A model generated the notes under the pieces. The model was not told the origin of the DNA and did not search any database. It worked only from the letters and a program-made list of their open reading frames with translations. Positions 46,291 through 57,639 of a DNA stretch of 64,000 nt are shown piece by piece. This DNA is from Siphonodentalium dalli (Eukaryota; Mollusca; Scaphopoda; Gadilida; Siphonodentaliidae), in assembly GCA_032622095.1 (NCBI GenBank), contig CP136062.1:55285849-55349848 (forward strand), read 5' to 3'. The first letter of the stretch is position 1. Every line of letters starts with the position of its first letter. Made by a program: the position numbers and the translations under genes.

Positions 46291-46566
46291 ATATGACAAA
46301 AATTAAACGTATGATTTTATTGCTTTAAATAGTCATATGGTCAGAAATTAACTTAGAACTTATAAGCATGACATGTATGTGCCCAGGCCTAAAAAAAAAA
46401 GATGTATGTTTCCGCTAACCCGACCGACCCTATTTTAAAGCTCAGAGTCTAAACTTTTTATTGCAATCGAAAAAATGACTTAAAAAAAATAATTGTATCT
46501 GCGAATGATTCACGCATTTAACAGAGATAAAAGCACGGCGATCGCTTCCGGTGGAAATACCCACAT

Positions 46567-46800
46567 ACTATAAATAGATACGTATCTCCCATTGAAAACG
46601 GCCGATGCTTTGGAAAGTAAACATAATTCACACCACAACAGCAACAATGGCTACCTCCGTAGGCCAGCACGTTGTTGTGGCTATCTATCTGGACTAATGT
46701 GTCCACTGCGGACGCAAAAAAGAGATCAGATCAATAGACAACGAAGCCAAAATTGAAGAACTCTTCTTTTTAATCCACCCGGACTTCAGTAAGGTTAAAG
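46567..46800 (+). pseudogene. Possible first exon with TATA box, in-frame stop, cut by a transposon
   Basis: CTATAAATAG near 46570 lies about 75 bp before ATG 46647 (context AACAATGG). The frame reads MATSVGQHVVVAIYLD, a TAA at 46695-46697, then CVHCGRKKEIRSIDNEAKIE and ELFFLIHPDFSK. The C-x2-C start and composition are protein-like. The hAT-like terminus starts at 46801, directly after. No family recognised. The stop could be a real lesion or a sequencing error. Confidence 0.3.
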
Positions 46801-47433
46801 CAGGGTTTCCGCCAAGGGGAAATTAATGAGTCCGTATTGGGGAAACACATAACGCGACGGGACGACCATGGTTCGTGCAGTCGGGCCGAAAATTTTGTTA
46901 TTTGACACTGAAAAGTAGCCATTTCCTTGCACCTGAGTGTGCCACAAAGCAATCCAAAGCTACGTATATTACGCAAATTGATCATTTTCCGTGGGCGCAT
47001 TAATTCTGTTGATGGTATCCAGATAATTAATCATGTAATTACGCACGTAAGACTGCCGTCTGATTGAAGACTATATCAAGCTACAAGTTACAGTGTTTAA
47101 AAATTGATAACTTACAATAAGATTCCGACAGGTATAATGAAACTAAACACTAAAAAGCATCTATGCATTGTCCAATAATACACGGGATTAGTAATTACCT
47201 AGCTGGGAGAATTGAATTAAGTATTTCCTAGAATTTCAAGTAGCTTCGTGAAAATGAAACTGATATATTCCATGTATTCTGTCAATCGTAAAACTATTTG
47301 TGCGCTGTGACGTCATATATACTGCAGGGTTTGTCTGCAGGAGATATTTATAGCGGCGAAATACGAATGGTAGCCGAAACGCGTAGCTTGTCAATAGTCT
47401 GTATTAGTCCAACAACTGATGACCGCTGCTATA
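46801..47433. mobile_element. hAT-like element, inverted partial copy up to gap
   Basis: It begins CAGGGTTTCCGCCAAGGGG, the reverse complement of the right end of 44104-45508, and follows it with scattered differences until the N run. The other terminus is not seen after the gap, so about 770 bp would be missing there if complete. Confidence 0.75.
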
Positions 47434-47533
47434 NNNNNNNNNNNNNNNNNNNNNNNNNNNNNNNNNNNNNNNNNNNNNNNNNNNNNNNNNNNNNNNNNNN
47501 NNNNNNNNNNNNNNNNNNNNNNNNNNNNNNNNN
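47434..47533. other. Assembly gap, 100 N
   Basis: Exactly 100 N, a standard unknown-size placeholder. It interrupts the inverted hAT-like copy. Confidence 0.98.
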
Positions 47534-47847
47534 GCCTTATTCAAAGGAGTAGCTTTGTCCAGGATATTAGAGGCAGCAGACTGGAGCTGTGCCTCAACTT
47601 TCATAAAGTTTTACATGAAGGATGTGAGTGTGGATATACTCAAAAGAAGCTGAGTGTTTTTTGTTCTATGTGAAATAGAGGGATTTGTATATAGGGTGAT
47701 AAAGCAGAGACAAAAAAAACAAAAAAAACAAAAAAAAAGAACATGTATATACGTTAAAATGAACTATACAAGCATGGAGGTATCTTCACCATGAAATGAA
47801 TCAACAGTCCACAGCCCAGAGGAAGCTATGGAATCAGAAATAGTTCA

Positions 47848-48222
47848 GATGAATATATTTCAGGTAAGTTCCTAGTTTACGATAATAAAATTGTTAGATT
47901 TGGAACAAGTCCAAATTTTATGAGTATAAAACTATACTTACCTGAAATATATTCAGGCCCGCCCTACCTCCCCTCTGCTTGATTCAAGCTTCATGGTAGC
48001 CTATGAGCGCCGTGAGATTTTAAGTGGGGATATATGGCCGCCGGATTATGTAATGACACGGTTGTGTAAAAAGCATGATCCGGAAGCGGACCATTAGGTA
48101 GGGTGGAATACGGCGTCGGTATACGTCGAGGAAACAAAAGATGAATATATTTCAGGTAAGTATAGTTTACTCATAAAGTTTGGACTTGTTCCAAATCTAA
48201 CAATTTTCATTATGATTACGAT
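47848..48222. repeat. Inverted repeat element with CAG-GTAAGT ends
   Basis: GAATATATTTCAGGTAAGT at 47851 pairs with its complement at 47936-47954, and 48143-48222 is an inverted copy of 47886-47954. Each arm carries the juxtaposed acceptor/donor motif TTTCAG-GTAAGT. Confidence 0.65.
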
Positions 48223-48362
48223 GTTGTTTGCATCATTCACAGAGAATATGAGTGTATTTTACACTGATCCATGGCTCAAATTCATTCATTTATTGCATAT
48301 ATTCTGTTGAGTATAAAAGAAAATGGTTCCATAAATGGCCGGATTTAGGGTACAGTCCACCT
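48215..48362. mobile_element. AGGGGTACTGTAC-family end fragment
   Basis: The right end GGTACAGTCCACCT is followed by TTAA. The body (ATGATGCAAACAACATCGTA on the minus strand) matches 63420-63600 inverted. Confidence 0.6.
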
Positions 48363-48428
48363 TTAAATTATTCGATAAAAGTTTCTAGATGATGATGCGC
48401 ATTGTGTGCTATCTATATTTCCCATGTA

Positions 48429-48593
48429 AAGTAATGCCCTAAATAATCGACTCCTTAACCACAGCAGAATTATGGCTAACTTTTCAGGATTCAGTGAGAG
48501 CTTTCGATGAATTGCAACAATCCATATTTCTGACTAAATCCTGAAAAGTTACCCATAATTCTGCTGTGGAGTCGATTATTTAGGGCATATCTG
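48429..48593. mobile_element. A-family MITE, decayed
   Basis: AGTAATGCCCTAAATAATCG to GGGCATATCTG; about 30 bp lost from the left arm. Confidence 0.7.
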
Positions 48594-48622
48594 TATCCCT
48601 CAATATTTGCAAGGTTTGCTCA

Positions 48623-48990
48623 AGCCTTGAAATAATGTGTCTGTCATTTGCAGAATGAGGTCCCCAGAGGGTGAATTTACTGATGCTATCCCACATGGCT
48701 GGCTGGCATCACCAAATTCACCCTCTGGGAACCTCATTCTGCTGAGGCCTCAGCTACAGGAGACATAGGATCAGATTGAAATTCCCCAGTTGAACTTGGT
48801 GATCTTCACCCATTAGTCACCTCGATTATGCATTTTATCTTCTGCAATTTAGGGGATATAGAAACTGAATAGAAGGGGAAAATAACTAAAAACAAAATTA
48901 ATTTGAGACTATAGATACTGTGCAGGGTAGCATCACTAAATTCACCATTTGGGGACCTCATTCTGCGAATGACAGACATACTATTACAAG
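48623..48990. mobile_element. C-family element, compound copy
   Basis: Ends AAGCCTTGAAATAATGTG and CATACTATTACAAGGCTT, with two palindromic modules and the CCCCAGTTGAACTTGGTGAT spacer also seen in the 432-bp array. Confidence 0.7.
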
Positions 48991-49378
48991 GCTTGGGTTT
49001 GATTCTGAAAAGTAAGTCACTTTATCCAATTGATTCATTTGAGAGAAGCGTACATATGCACTAACAGTCGACAGACGATATTTCTAGATCACCAGGTCAG
49101 GATCACATAATGAAAACAAATCTGGTGCAATCTATTGATGGTTGACGTCAGTTTCAGCCACCAGCTGGTTAACTAGCTGTGACGGCCACAATGATAGCCA
49201 GGTGACAGATGCGTCAATCACTCTTGTTGTGCATATGCACGCGTTGTGACTTTTTGGCACGTAATCAATGATTCTTCAAATTATGACGACTGTGACTCTC
49301 AATAAAATTATGAAGCATTGACCATATCATTTTCACAACATAATTTCGTACTATTAATTGTTTATATTTAGGTACATA

Positions 49379-49631
49379 CAGTAATGCCCTAAATAATTGA
49401 CTCCTTAACCACAGCATAATTATGGGTGATTTTTCAGAATTTAGTCGGAAATATGGCTTGTTGCCATTCATCAGAAAGCTCTCACTGAGAGCTTTCCGAT
49501 GAATGGCAACAAGCCATATTTCCACTGAAAGCTTTCCGATCAATGGCAACAAGCCATATTTCCGAATAAATCCTGAAAAATTACCCATAATTCTGCTGTG
49601 GTTAAGGAGTCGATTATTTAGATCATTACTG
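49379..49631. mobile_element. A-family MITE with duplicated loop
   Basis: CAGTAATGCCCTAAATAATT to GATCATTACTG; AAAGCTTTCCGAT and AATGGCAACAAGCCATATTT are repeated in the right arm. Confidence 0.75.
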
Positions 49632-49639
49632 TTTGCTGT

Positions 49640-50100
49640 TTAAAGATCTATTAAGGAATTTCAGGGTTACACACTGGGTTCCAGGCCAATTTTAGCAAAA
49701 CCTTTTAGGATTGTTATTCAGATAATAGTGTATAAAATATTTCATTTGGAACAAGACTTTCAAGAGTCACTTGAAAGACACTATCTTGATTAATATTGAT
49801 TTTTTATTCTTTTATTTCAGATCATTTCGATGTTTTAGGCAGACTTTATAAGTCTAGTTTGCATGTCGCAATTATGTTTTCAATATTTTTTTCAGGGAAA
49901 TAAAGTGAATTTTAAGTGAGGCTAATTGAACATGCAAATAATTTACATTTGTTTCTAATCCGAAAATTTTTGTGCACAACTGAATTGTTGAAAACTCAAT
50001 TGACACAAATTACATTAAATCCCCTTTAAAGGATGTGCATTTTAGAACGTAATTTGATGTAAATGATAAAGTAATTGAATCACATGTCTATTTATGCAAA
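49640..50100. other. Nothing recognised
   Basis: AT-rich non-coding sequence with no repeat match noticed. Confidence 0.4.
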
Positions 50101-50111
50101 TAATAATTTAA

Positions 50112-50326
50112 CCCTTCCTGAAATTTAGCAAAAACCCTATGCCAATGCATTCTTTTATATACATGTATAAGAGAATACATTGTCCTAACAATATTTACCT
50201 TGACCTTGTAAGCCAGGGCATTATCTTATATTCAAGAGGCTCCCTATGGGAGACTTGCATATTTATCAGAATGCACTGGTACAGGATATTTAATGCTGCA
50301 CCAGCACAGCTCCGGTCATGAAAGGA
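50112..50326. mobile_element. TTAA MITE, CCCTTTCATGAT family (inverted)
   Basis: TTAA then CCCTTCCTGAAATTTAGC; the right end GGTCATGAAAGGA is followed by TTAA. It carries degenerate CCAATGCATTCTTTTATATA palindromes. Confidence 0.65.
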
Positions 50327-50629
50327 TTAACTTCAATTACTGTTAATCGATCTGATATGGTCCAATTACAAATTACTCTCAATTACTTGAGAAAAAGTAA
50401 TTACAATTACAAATTACAATTACCCCCATCCCTGAAGACTTATTTATTTCATATGTTGTTGTATATGGAGGCATAAAACACTGAATACATCTTTAATAGC
50501 ATTCTATAGAGGATTCTGTGGTTTATCTATGAAAATCAACTGTAAAATATATACATATACAGTACATGCATAATCCTATCGAAAATTAAATTGGCCTGAT
50601 CCTGTAGACCAGTCTGGGACATAGGCACC

Positions 50630-52260
50630 CTGACTGGAATACATGTATATCATGCACCCTGACTGGAAAATAGTGTCGAGTCCCATTTCAATGGTTAGAG
50701 TAAGGGGTGCTCAGGGTTATAATCCTAGCTATTACAATATGTCTCCGCACGTTGAGGCTTTTAGTTATGATATGCATAGATTCTGTACTTTCAGACACAA
50801 GTACTGGAAAATAGAGTGCACCCTGATGCGTTGAGTCCCATCTCAATGGTCAGACTAAGAGATGCTCATGCAGTGTTATAATCCTATTACAATATGTCTC
50901 GATTAAGATTAAGATCCGCACCTTGAGGCTTTTAGCAGAGATTCTATATAATATATCTGCTTTTAGTTATATGATATGCATAGATTCTGTACTCTCGGAC
51001 ACATGTACTGGAATATAGTGTGCACCCTGACTGGAATATAGCGTCGAGTCACATCTCAATGGTTAGACTAATTTAAGGGGTGCTCAGGGTTATAATCCTA
51101 TTATTATCCTATTATCGGACACCCTTACGGGAAAATAGAGTGCACACTGACTGGAATATAATGTCGAAGTCACATCTCAGTGGTTAGACTACATGTAGGG
51201 GGTGCTCAGTGTTATAATCCTATTACAATATGTCTCCGCACCTTGAGGCTTTTAGTTAAATGATATGCATAGCTAGATTCTGTACTTTCGGACACACTTA
51301 CTGGAATATAGTGTGCACCCTGACAGGAATATAGTGTGACCCTGACTGGAATATAGTGTGACCCTGACTGGAATATAGCGTGACCCTGACAGGAATATAG
51401 CGTGCACCCTGACTGGAATATAGCGTTGAGTCACATCTCAATAGTTTAACTAATTTAAGGGGTGCTCAGGATTTTATCCTATTACAATATGTATCTGCAC
51501 CATGAGGCTTTTAGTTAAATGATATGCATAGATTCTGTACTTTCGGACACACTTACTGGAATATAGTGTGCACCCTGACTGGAATATAGTGTGCACCCTG
51601 ACAGGAATATAGTGTGACCCTGACAGGAATATAGTGTGATCCTGACAGGAATATAGTGTGACCCTGACTGGAATATAGTGTGACCCTGACTGGAATATAG
51701 TGTGACCCTGACTGGAATATAGTGTGACCCTGACTGGAATATAGCGTGACCCTGTCAAGAATATAGTGTCGAGTCACATCTCAGTGGTTAGACCAGGGGA
51801 TGCTCAGGGTTAGAATCCAATTACAATATTTCTCCGCACCTTGAGGCTTTTAGCAGAGATTCTATATAATATATCTGCTTTTAGTTATATGATATGCATA
51901 GATTCTGTACTCTCGGACACATGTACTGGAATATAGTGTGCACCCTGACTGGAATATAGCGTGCACCCTGACTGGAATATAGCGTTGAGTCACATCTCAA
52001 TAGTTTGACTAATTTAAGGGGTGCTCAGGATTTTATCCTATTACAATATGTATCTGCACCATGAGGCTTTTAGTTACATGATATGCATAGATTCTGTACT
52101 CACGGACACACGTACTGGAATATAGTGTGCACCATGACTGGAATATAGGGTGCACCCTGTCTGGAATATAGTGTGACCCTGACTGGAATATAGTGTCAAG
52201 TCACATCTAAATGGTTACAAGGGGTGCTCATGTGTTATAATCCTATTACAATATGTAACA
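50630..52260. repeat. Composite satellite, CCCTGACTGGAATATAGTGT
   Basis: Runs of a 19-22-bp unit (GTGACCCTGACTGGAATATA) at about 51300-51430, 51545-51770, 51925-51990 and 52110-52195 alternate with a longer shared block (GAGTCACATCTCAATGGTTA, TCCGCACCTTGAGGCTTTTA, ATATGCATAGATTCTGTACT). At least six higher-order units of variable length. The minus strand is open across the short repeats, but this is repeat periodicity. Confidence 0.85.
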
Positions 52261-52290
52261 TATTACATATTAAATATGAAAGGGTTAAGG

Positions 52291-52520
52291 TGGAGTTAGC
52301 TATGTGCAATTAGAGTACAGACGTACACTCAAGGCTTCAATATTTCTACTGAAATGGATCTCATATTAAAATGACAGAATTATCATTAGCATCGACGTTG
52401 AGTAATAGCTAACACTGGGATGTTGCAACTAAAGGTGAGGACTTCACATTGGTATATCTGATGGGTGCTGTTAAACATAATCTCTTACCAGTCATGGTTA
52501 AGACAGCTAATAGATCAATG
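52291..52520. repeat. Duplicated segment, copy 1
   Basis: GTGCAATTAGAGTACAGACG through GCTAATAGATCAATG; about 85% like 53861-54090 by eye. On the minus strand it has GATCTATTAGCTGTC and a donor-like GTAAGAG. Confidence 0.7.
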
Positions 52521-53008
52521 TAAGCTGCAGGTTGGTTGGGGCGGAGGGGATATCAAGACCTGAACATCTCCCCACCCCACAACACTCCAACCCAAACCCT
52601 GACTCAAACAACTTTTTATCAGGAAAAAGTGCAGTTCTCACCGTTTCATGACTATATAAACCAACAAAATATGTGAAACAATCTGATCATGTTTTTTGTC
52701 AAATTTGGAGGTGGGCTACGGGGTAAACAACATTTTCCGAACATTAATTATTGCACAATCAAGGCACTATAAAAAAAATTATTCAGTGACTCAAAAATTA
52801 AGTGGGCCTTTAAGGAATAACCAAAATTTAGGTGGGAGAGAAGATAGAGACTAAAAAAAATAAATCTAAAAAATAAATATTCATGTCATTTCATAACGTA
52901 ATGTCAAAGAAGTGAAAAATTTTGCATCATGGGTGGAGGAAGGAGGAGATATCCAGGGTTGGGGGGGGGGGAGATATCCAAATATCCACGGGGAAGATAC
53001 CCTGTTAA

Positions 53009-53488
53009 AGGTACTCAACCCGATAAAACTCCTCTCAATTACTATTTCAATGGCTTCGGGGGTCAAAAATATTTGATTCGAGTCGAGGAAGTCACCCATC
53101 AAAGCTCAGATTTGTTAGATATCGATTTTAGAAATCTATTATTTTTCATTATCGGGAATTCTTTCTGGCCCAGAAGACAATCAAAAATTCGTTATTATTA
53201 CCCACTTGATTATAGAGTTATCCATCCTTGTCTGTTTGAATAGAATTTTGGCGTAAAATCTCGAGCAGGTTACCAAATTGACGGCAGTTATCAGTACTCA
53301 TCTCGAGAACATAAGAATTTTCAAAAATCAATATCTAATAACTCTGAGCTTTGTTTGATGGGTTCCTCGACTCGAATCAAATATTTTTTACCCCCAAAGC
53401 CAAACAAATAGTAATATAGGACCCTCTGATCGGATTGTTGTTGTTGGAATCTGTTGAGATGGGGACCCTCTTTACGGGTTGAGTACCT
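53009..53488. mobile_element. TTAA MITE, AGGTACTCAA family, copy 2
   Basis: TTAA then AGGTACTCAACCCG; CGGGTTGAGTACCT then TTAA. The halves are inverted repeats (ATTTGATTCGAGTCGAGGAA). Confidence 0.78.
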
Positions 53489-53544
53489 TTAATTAAACTA
53501 GTACTAGGTATAATTTGAGGATTAATACTGATGTGGGCCTTTGA

Positions 53545-53803
53545 CCCTTTCATGATAGGAGAAGCGCTGGTGCAGCATTAAAGATCCTGTGCCAGTGCAT
53601 TCTCTTATATATGTGAGTCTCCCATAGGGAACCTCACATATATAAGATAATGCACTGGCTTACAAGGTCAAGGTAAATATTGTTATGCCAATGTATTCTC
53701 TTATATATGCGAGGCTCCCTATGGGAGACTCGCATATGTAAGAGAATACATAAGCACAGGGTTTAATTTTGCAAAATTTCAGGAAGCTACAGTCATGGAA
53801 GGG
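53545..53803. mobile_element. CCCTTTCATGAT-family MITE
   Basis: CCCTTTCATGATAGGAG left end (flank TTGA), right end GTCATGGAAGGG then TTAA; two GCATTCTCTTATATATG palindromes. Confidence 0.72.
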
Positions 53804-53823
53804 TTAAGCTTAAGAGTTAGCTA

Positions 53824-53854
53824 CAGTAATGCTCTATTATTTAGGGCATTACTG
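53824..53854. mobile_element. A-family MITE reduced to its 31-bp ends
   Basis: TA, then CAGTAATGCTC joined directly to TTTAGGGCATTACTG, then TA. Confidence 0.7.
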
Positions 53855-53860
53855 TACGTG

Positions 53861-54090
53861 CAATTAGAGTACAGACGTACACTCAGGACTTCAATATTCA
53901 TACTGAAATGGATCTCTTATTGAAATGACAGAATTATCATTAGCACCGACGTTGAGTAATAGCGAACAGGGATGTTGTAACTAAACGTGAGGACTTCATA
54001 TTGGTATATCTGACGGCACCTCTATATAGCATACTCTCTTACCTGACAGGGTTATGACAGCTAATAGATCTATTGGATTTTAAATCTACT
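53861..54090. repeat. Duplicated segment, copy 2
   Basis: Diverged direct copy of 52291-52520, separated by about 1.35 kb of elements; on the minus strand it also keeps ATCTATTAGCTGTC and GTAAGAG. Confidence 0.7.
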
Positions 54091-54141
54091 CCGACGTTAA
54101 GATACATGGTGTTATTAGATGTATTCTTTATACATATTTAA

Positions 54142-54972
54142 CCCTTTGAGTGCCAGGTCAATTTTTGTATCAACCCATATACCTAACAATTTTTTTTTTT
54201 TTTTTATTTTTTTTTTTTTACAATTTTAATATATTTTATTATATTCTTTAACAGACTTATTGTGTAGGTTTAGGGCCGATTAGATCGGCCCCTGGAACTC
54301 AAAGGGTTAACCCTTTCAGTGCCAAGTCCGATTTTTGTATCAACCTATATTTCCTTGATAATTTTTCAAATTTATTGATTATAATAATGTGATACATTGA
54401 TGGAAAGAGCTCGATTAACCCTTTACCCAACAAACCGGCCAAAACCGGCCAAATAAAGCTTCAACAGCCTAAAATATCTTCGGTCTGTCTCAATAGAACC
54501 ATACAAATATGGATATCATTGGAACCGGCTCCTTGACCACATTGTGATAGTTACAGTTATGCCCTGTGCCAATGCATTCTCTTATATATGCGAGTCTCAT
54601 ATATAAGAGAATGCATTGGCCTAAAATGCATTCTTTAACAATTTTATAATTTTTAATGTGTTAAGCCAATGCATTCTCTTATATATGCGAGGCGACCTAT
54701 GGTCGACTCGCATATATAAGAGAATGCATTGGCACAGGGCCCTTCTGTTGGGTAAAGGGTTAACCCTTTCAGTGCCAAGTCCGATTTTTGTATCAACCCA
54801 TATTTCTTTGATCATTTTTCAAATTTATTGATTATAATAATGTGATACATTGATGGAAAGAGCTCTATTAGAGCTCTTTCCATCAATGTATCACATTATT
54901 ATAATCAATAAGTTTGAAAAATGATCAAGGAAATATGGGTTGATACAAAAATCGGACTTGGCACTGAAATGA
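54142..54972. mobile_element. Four TTAA elements joined end to end
   Basis: 54142-54306 (CCCTTTGAGTGCC ends), 54311-54414 (left half of a CCCTTTCAGTGCC copy), 54419-54759 (CCCTTTACCCAAC family, copy 4) and 54764-54972 (complete CCCTTTCAGTGCC copy, near-perfect palindrome with centre GAGCTCTATTAGAGCTC) are each separated by exactly one TTAA. Confidence 0.8.
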
Positions 54973-55284
54973 TTAAACATTGCTATGGGCCCCGGCAGCA
55001 GCTCAGTTGGGAAGATACATGGCACATTAGGCCAATTAACATAAGCTCTCCAGCGATGCAGTCCTCAAAATTCGCCATGGTAATAAGCAATGCCATGGGA
55101 AACACCGTGGCAACCATGGAATCTATAATGCCACAACATAAAATTTGCTGTGAGACATTTTTCCTAATTTGGAGGGCTAACCTGATTCATATGGCAATGA
55201 TCGCAGATTCGTGATCCACGGAAATAGTTTCATGTATCTGGGAAAGTTTGTCAGTTGCTTTCCGGGGGGTTGGTGGTTTCTACG

Positions 55285-55391
55285 CCGAGAGCTTTCCGAT
55301 GAATGGCAACAAGCCATATTTCCGACTAAATCCTGAAAAGTTACCCATAATTCTGCTGTGTTTAAGGAGTCGATTAATTAGAGCATTACTG
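55285..55391. mobile_element. A-family MITE, right half
   Basis: GAGAGCTTTCCGATGAATGG through GAGCATTACTG and TA; left arm missing. Confidence 0.75.
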
Positions 55392-55504
55392 TAGTTAACT
55401 TGATGTGCACATAAGGGAGCAGAACGCTCTTTAGTCAAACCATATCGTGAATATATCAATAGTGAAATCTCTTTATCGTTAGTCTACACGGACACTGTAC
55501 TCTT

Positions 55505-55715
55505 CCATTTTCAGTTAGACTCAGCTTTGCATTGACTGTAAATAAGGCTCAGGGGCAATCCCTCAAGATCGCTGCACTTAATTTAATATATATCGTCGTG
55601 TTTCTCCCATGGCCAGCTCTACATTGCGTGCTCGAGGGTTGGATCATCACAAAACATATTAATCCACGAAGCAGAAGGGAAAACCACCAATGTGATGTAC
55701 AGAGAAGTTCTTTGA
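55505..55715 (+). pseudogene. Helitron PIF1-like helicase, C-terminal remnant
   Basis: The first frame reads FSVRLSFALTVNKAQGQSLK (helicase motif V region); after a frame change near 55590 the second reads CFSHGQLYIACSRV (motif VI) and HEAEGKTTNVMYREVL followed by TGA at 55713-55715. Both motifs are characteristic of the PIF1-type helicase of Helitron Rep-Hel proteins. Upstream helicase motifs and the Rep domain are absent. Broken by frameshift and truncation. Confidence 0.85.
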
Positions 55716-55719
55716 CATT

Positions 55720-56560
55720 GTGTAAATGTATGTCAAAACACTTCAATGTGTTTCCAATCTTCTTTACCTGAGCAATGTCGGGTACCCCAGCCAGTATATC
55801 ATAAATTAGTAGTTATTGTACGCATCCTACATACGTGTACAGCCGATATAATTATGATCTGCATATGGACAGTCCTACTGAAATGGTTTCAGTCTAAATA
55901 AGTACATTTGATCTCTATAAAGAGCATTCTTCTGTAATTCTACAAACCCAAGATACTGAATCTTCCATCCAAATTATATTAAAATTTACAGAAAAGCTTA
56001 TTCCGGACATCGCTGCACCCACTAATTGTCTGACCTTCATCAGTTGGCCAATTGTTTGTGACACATCATGCCTGGCCAAGCATGACATGTCAGTAGAAAT
56101 GTAGGTACTAGAAATTAAGTGTATGTTCACTTGATCCCAATAAAAATATTTTTTAAAACAAACAAACGTCAATTCCAACTACATCGAATATACAATTTTT
56201 TTTAAATGATAATGTCTGAAGTATGCACAGCTGTTAACAAATAAATTCTTCTCTATTGGTTGGACGAATTAATCGCGATAAACAAAATGATTATCACTCT
56301 GACAAGGTGAGCCACTACTTATAATCCATGTATAAGAATGACGTTATATTAATGCTGCCAGGGGCATATATTCAGAATGAATATATTTCATATGTGGAAG
56401 TTTCCCAAATAAAATTAAAAATTAAAAACAATAATTTACAGCCTCCTACTGTTACTTTTTGTCCCCTCTGTTACAGGAAACATCATAAACTTATTTAGGC
56501 CTTATCCTGTATAAAGATGTCTCAGATGTACATTGTATATGAGGTGAGTATTCAAGATAA
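55720..56560. other. Nothing recognised
   Basis: No repeat match or supported exon. It may hold the 3' flank of the Helitron remnant, but no CTRR end with hairpin was pinned down. Confidence 0.35.
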
Positions 56561-56570
56561 TCATAATGTG

Positions 56571-56745
56571 TAGTAATGCCCTAAATAATCAACTCCTTAA
56601 CCACAGCAGAATTATGGGTAACTTTTAAGGATTTAGTCGGAAGAGCTTTCCGATGAATGGCAACAAACCATATTTCGGACTAAATCCTGAAAAGTTACCC
56701 ATAATTCTGTTGTGGTTAAGGAGTCGATTATTTAGGGCATTATTG
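56571..56745. mobile_element. A-family MITE
   Basis: TAGTAATGCCCTAAATAATC to GGGCATTATTG; about 40 bp missing from the left arm. Confidence 0.75.
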
Positions 56746-56944
56746 TATTTTTCTGTTTTTAAGCTCCAAATTAATGAAATGAGAGCCTTTTTAATCTAAT
56801 AAAATAAGGAGAATTATGAGATCTATCATACTTTAGACGTATTTGAATCATTTATGATGTGTAATATCTCACCTGGTAGACATTCTGCTTTGATATCGAG
56901 CTTGTTACATACCCACTGTTGTTTTCTTAGCAACATGCACTTCC

Positions 56945-57400
56945 AAGTCTGAGTTTAGTGTGCCTGTCATTTGCAGAATGAGGTCCCAGAGGATGAATTT
57001 AGTGATGCTATCCCGCACAGTGGGCTAGCATCACCAAATTTACCCTCTGGGGACCTCATTCTGCATTGCCTCATCTGCTATGGGAGACATAAGACTCAGA
57101 TTGAAAATCCCAAATGGTGAATAGTTTGATGTTCACCCATTGGGAACCTCGATTATGCAATGTGTCGTCTGCCAATTTGGGGATATAGAGAAACTAAACT
57201 AAAAAAGAAATAGAATCTATGTGAAGTAGTTTAGAAATTTGATAATAAAGAAACTTTGCTGAGAAGATGAGGCCAAAGCAGAATGAGGTCCCCAGAGGGT
57301 GAATTTGGTGATGATAGCCCACTATGCAGGATAGCATCACTAAATTCACCCTCTGGGGACCTCATTCTGCAAATGACAGGCACACTAAACTCAGACTTGA
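56945..57400. mobile_element. C-family compound element
   Basis: Ends AAGTCTGAGTTTAGTGTG / CACACTAAACTCAGACTT differ from other copies, though the two inner palindromes are standard. Confidence 0.7.
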
Positions 57401-57444
57401 ACCATTCCATGCAGTCTGTGTGGTAATTTCTGACAGTTTACTTC

Positions 57445-57635
57445 AGGGTGATCCTGGATTATCCATGTAGGTTACACTGTGATCCTGGATTATCCCTTTA
57501 GGTTACACTGGTGATCCTGGATTATCCCTGGAGGTTACACTGGTGTAAATGTTTACTTCAGGGTGATCCTGGATTATCCCTGGAGGTTACACTGGTGATC
57601 CTGGATTATCCCTGGTGGTTACATTGGTGTAAATG
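57445..57635. repeat. GTGATCCTGGATTATCCCTG minisatellite
   Basis: Six copies of GATCCTGGATTATCC followed by a GGAGGTTACACTGGT variant; some copies carry a TGTAAATGTTTACTTCAGG insert. Confidence 0.8.
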
Positions 57636-57639
57636 TTTT

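Noticed and set aside
51474-51777. Repeating minus-strand peptide (YSSQGHTIF-like)
   Set aside because: It is an effect of about 20-bp satellite units free of stops on this strand; no other coding signal.
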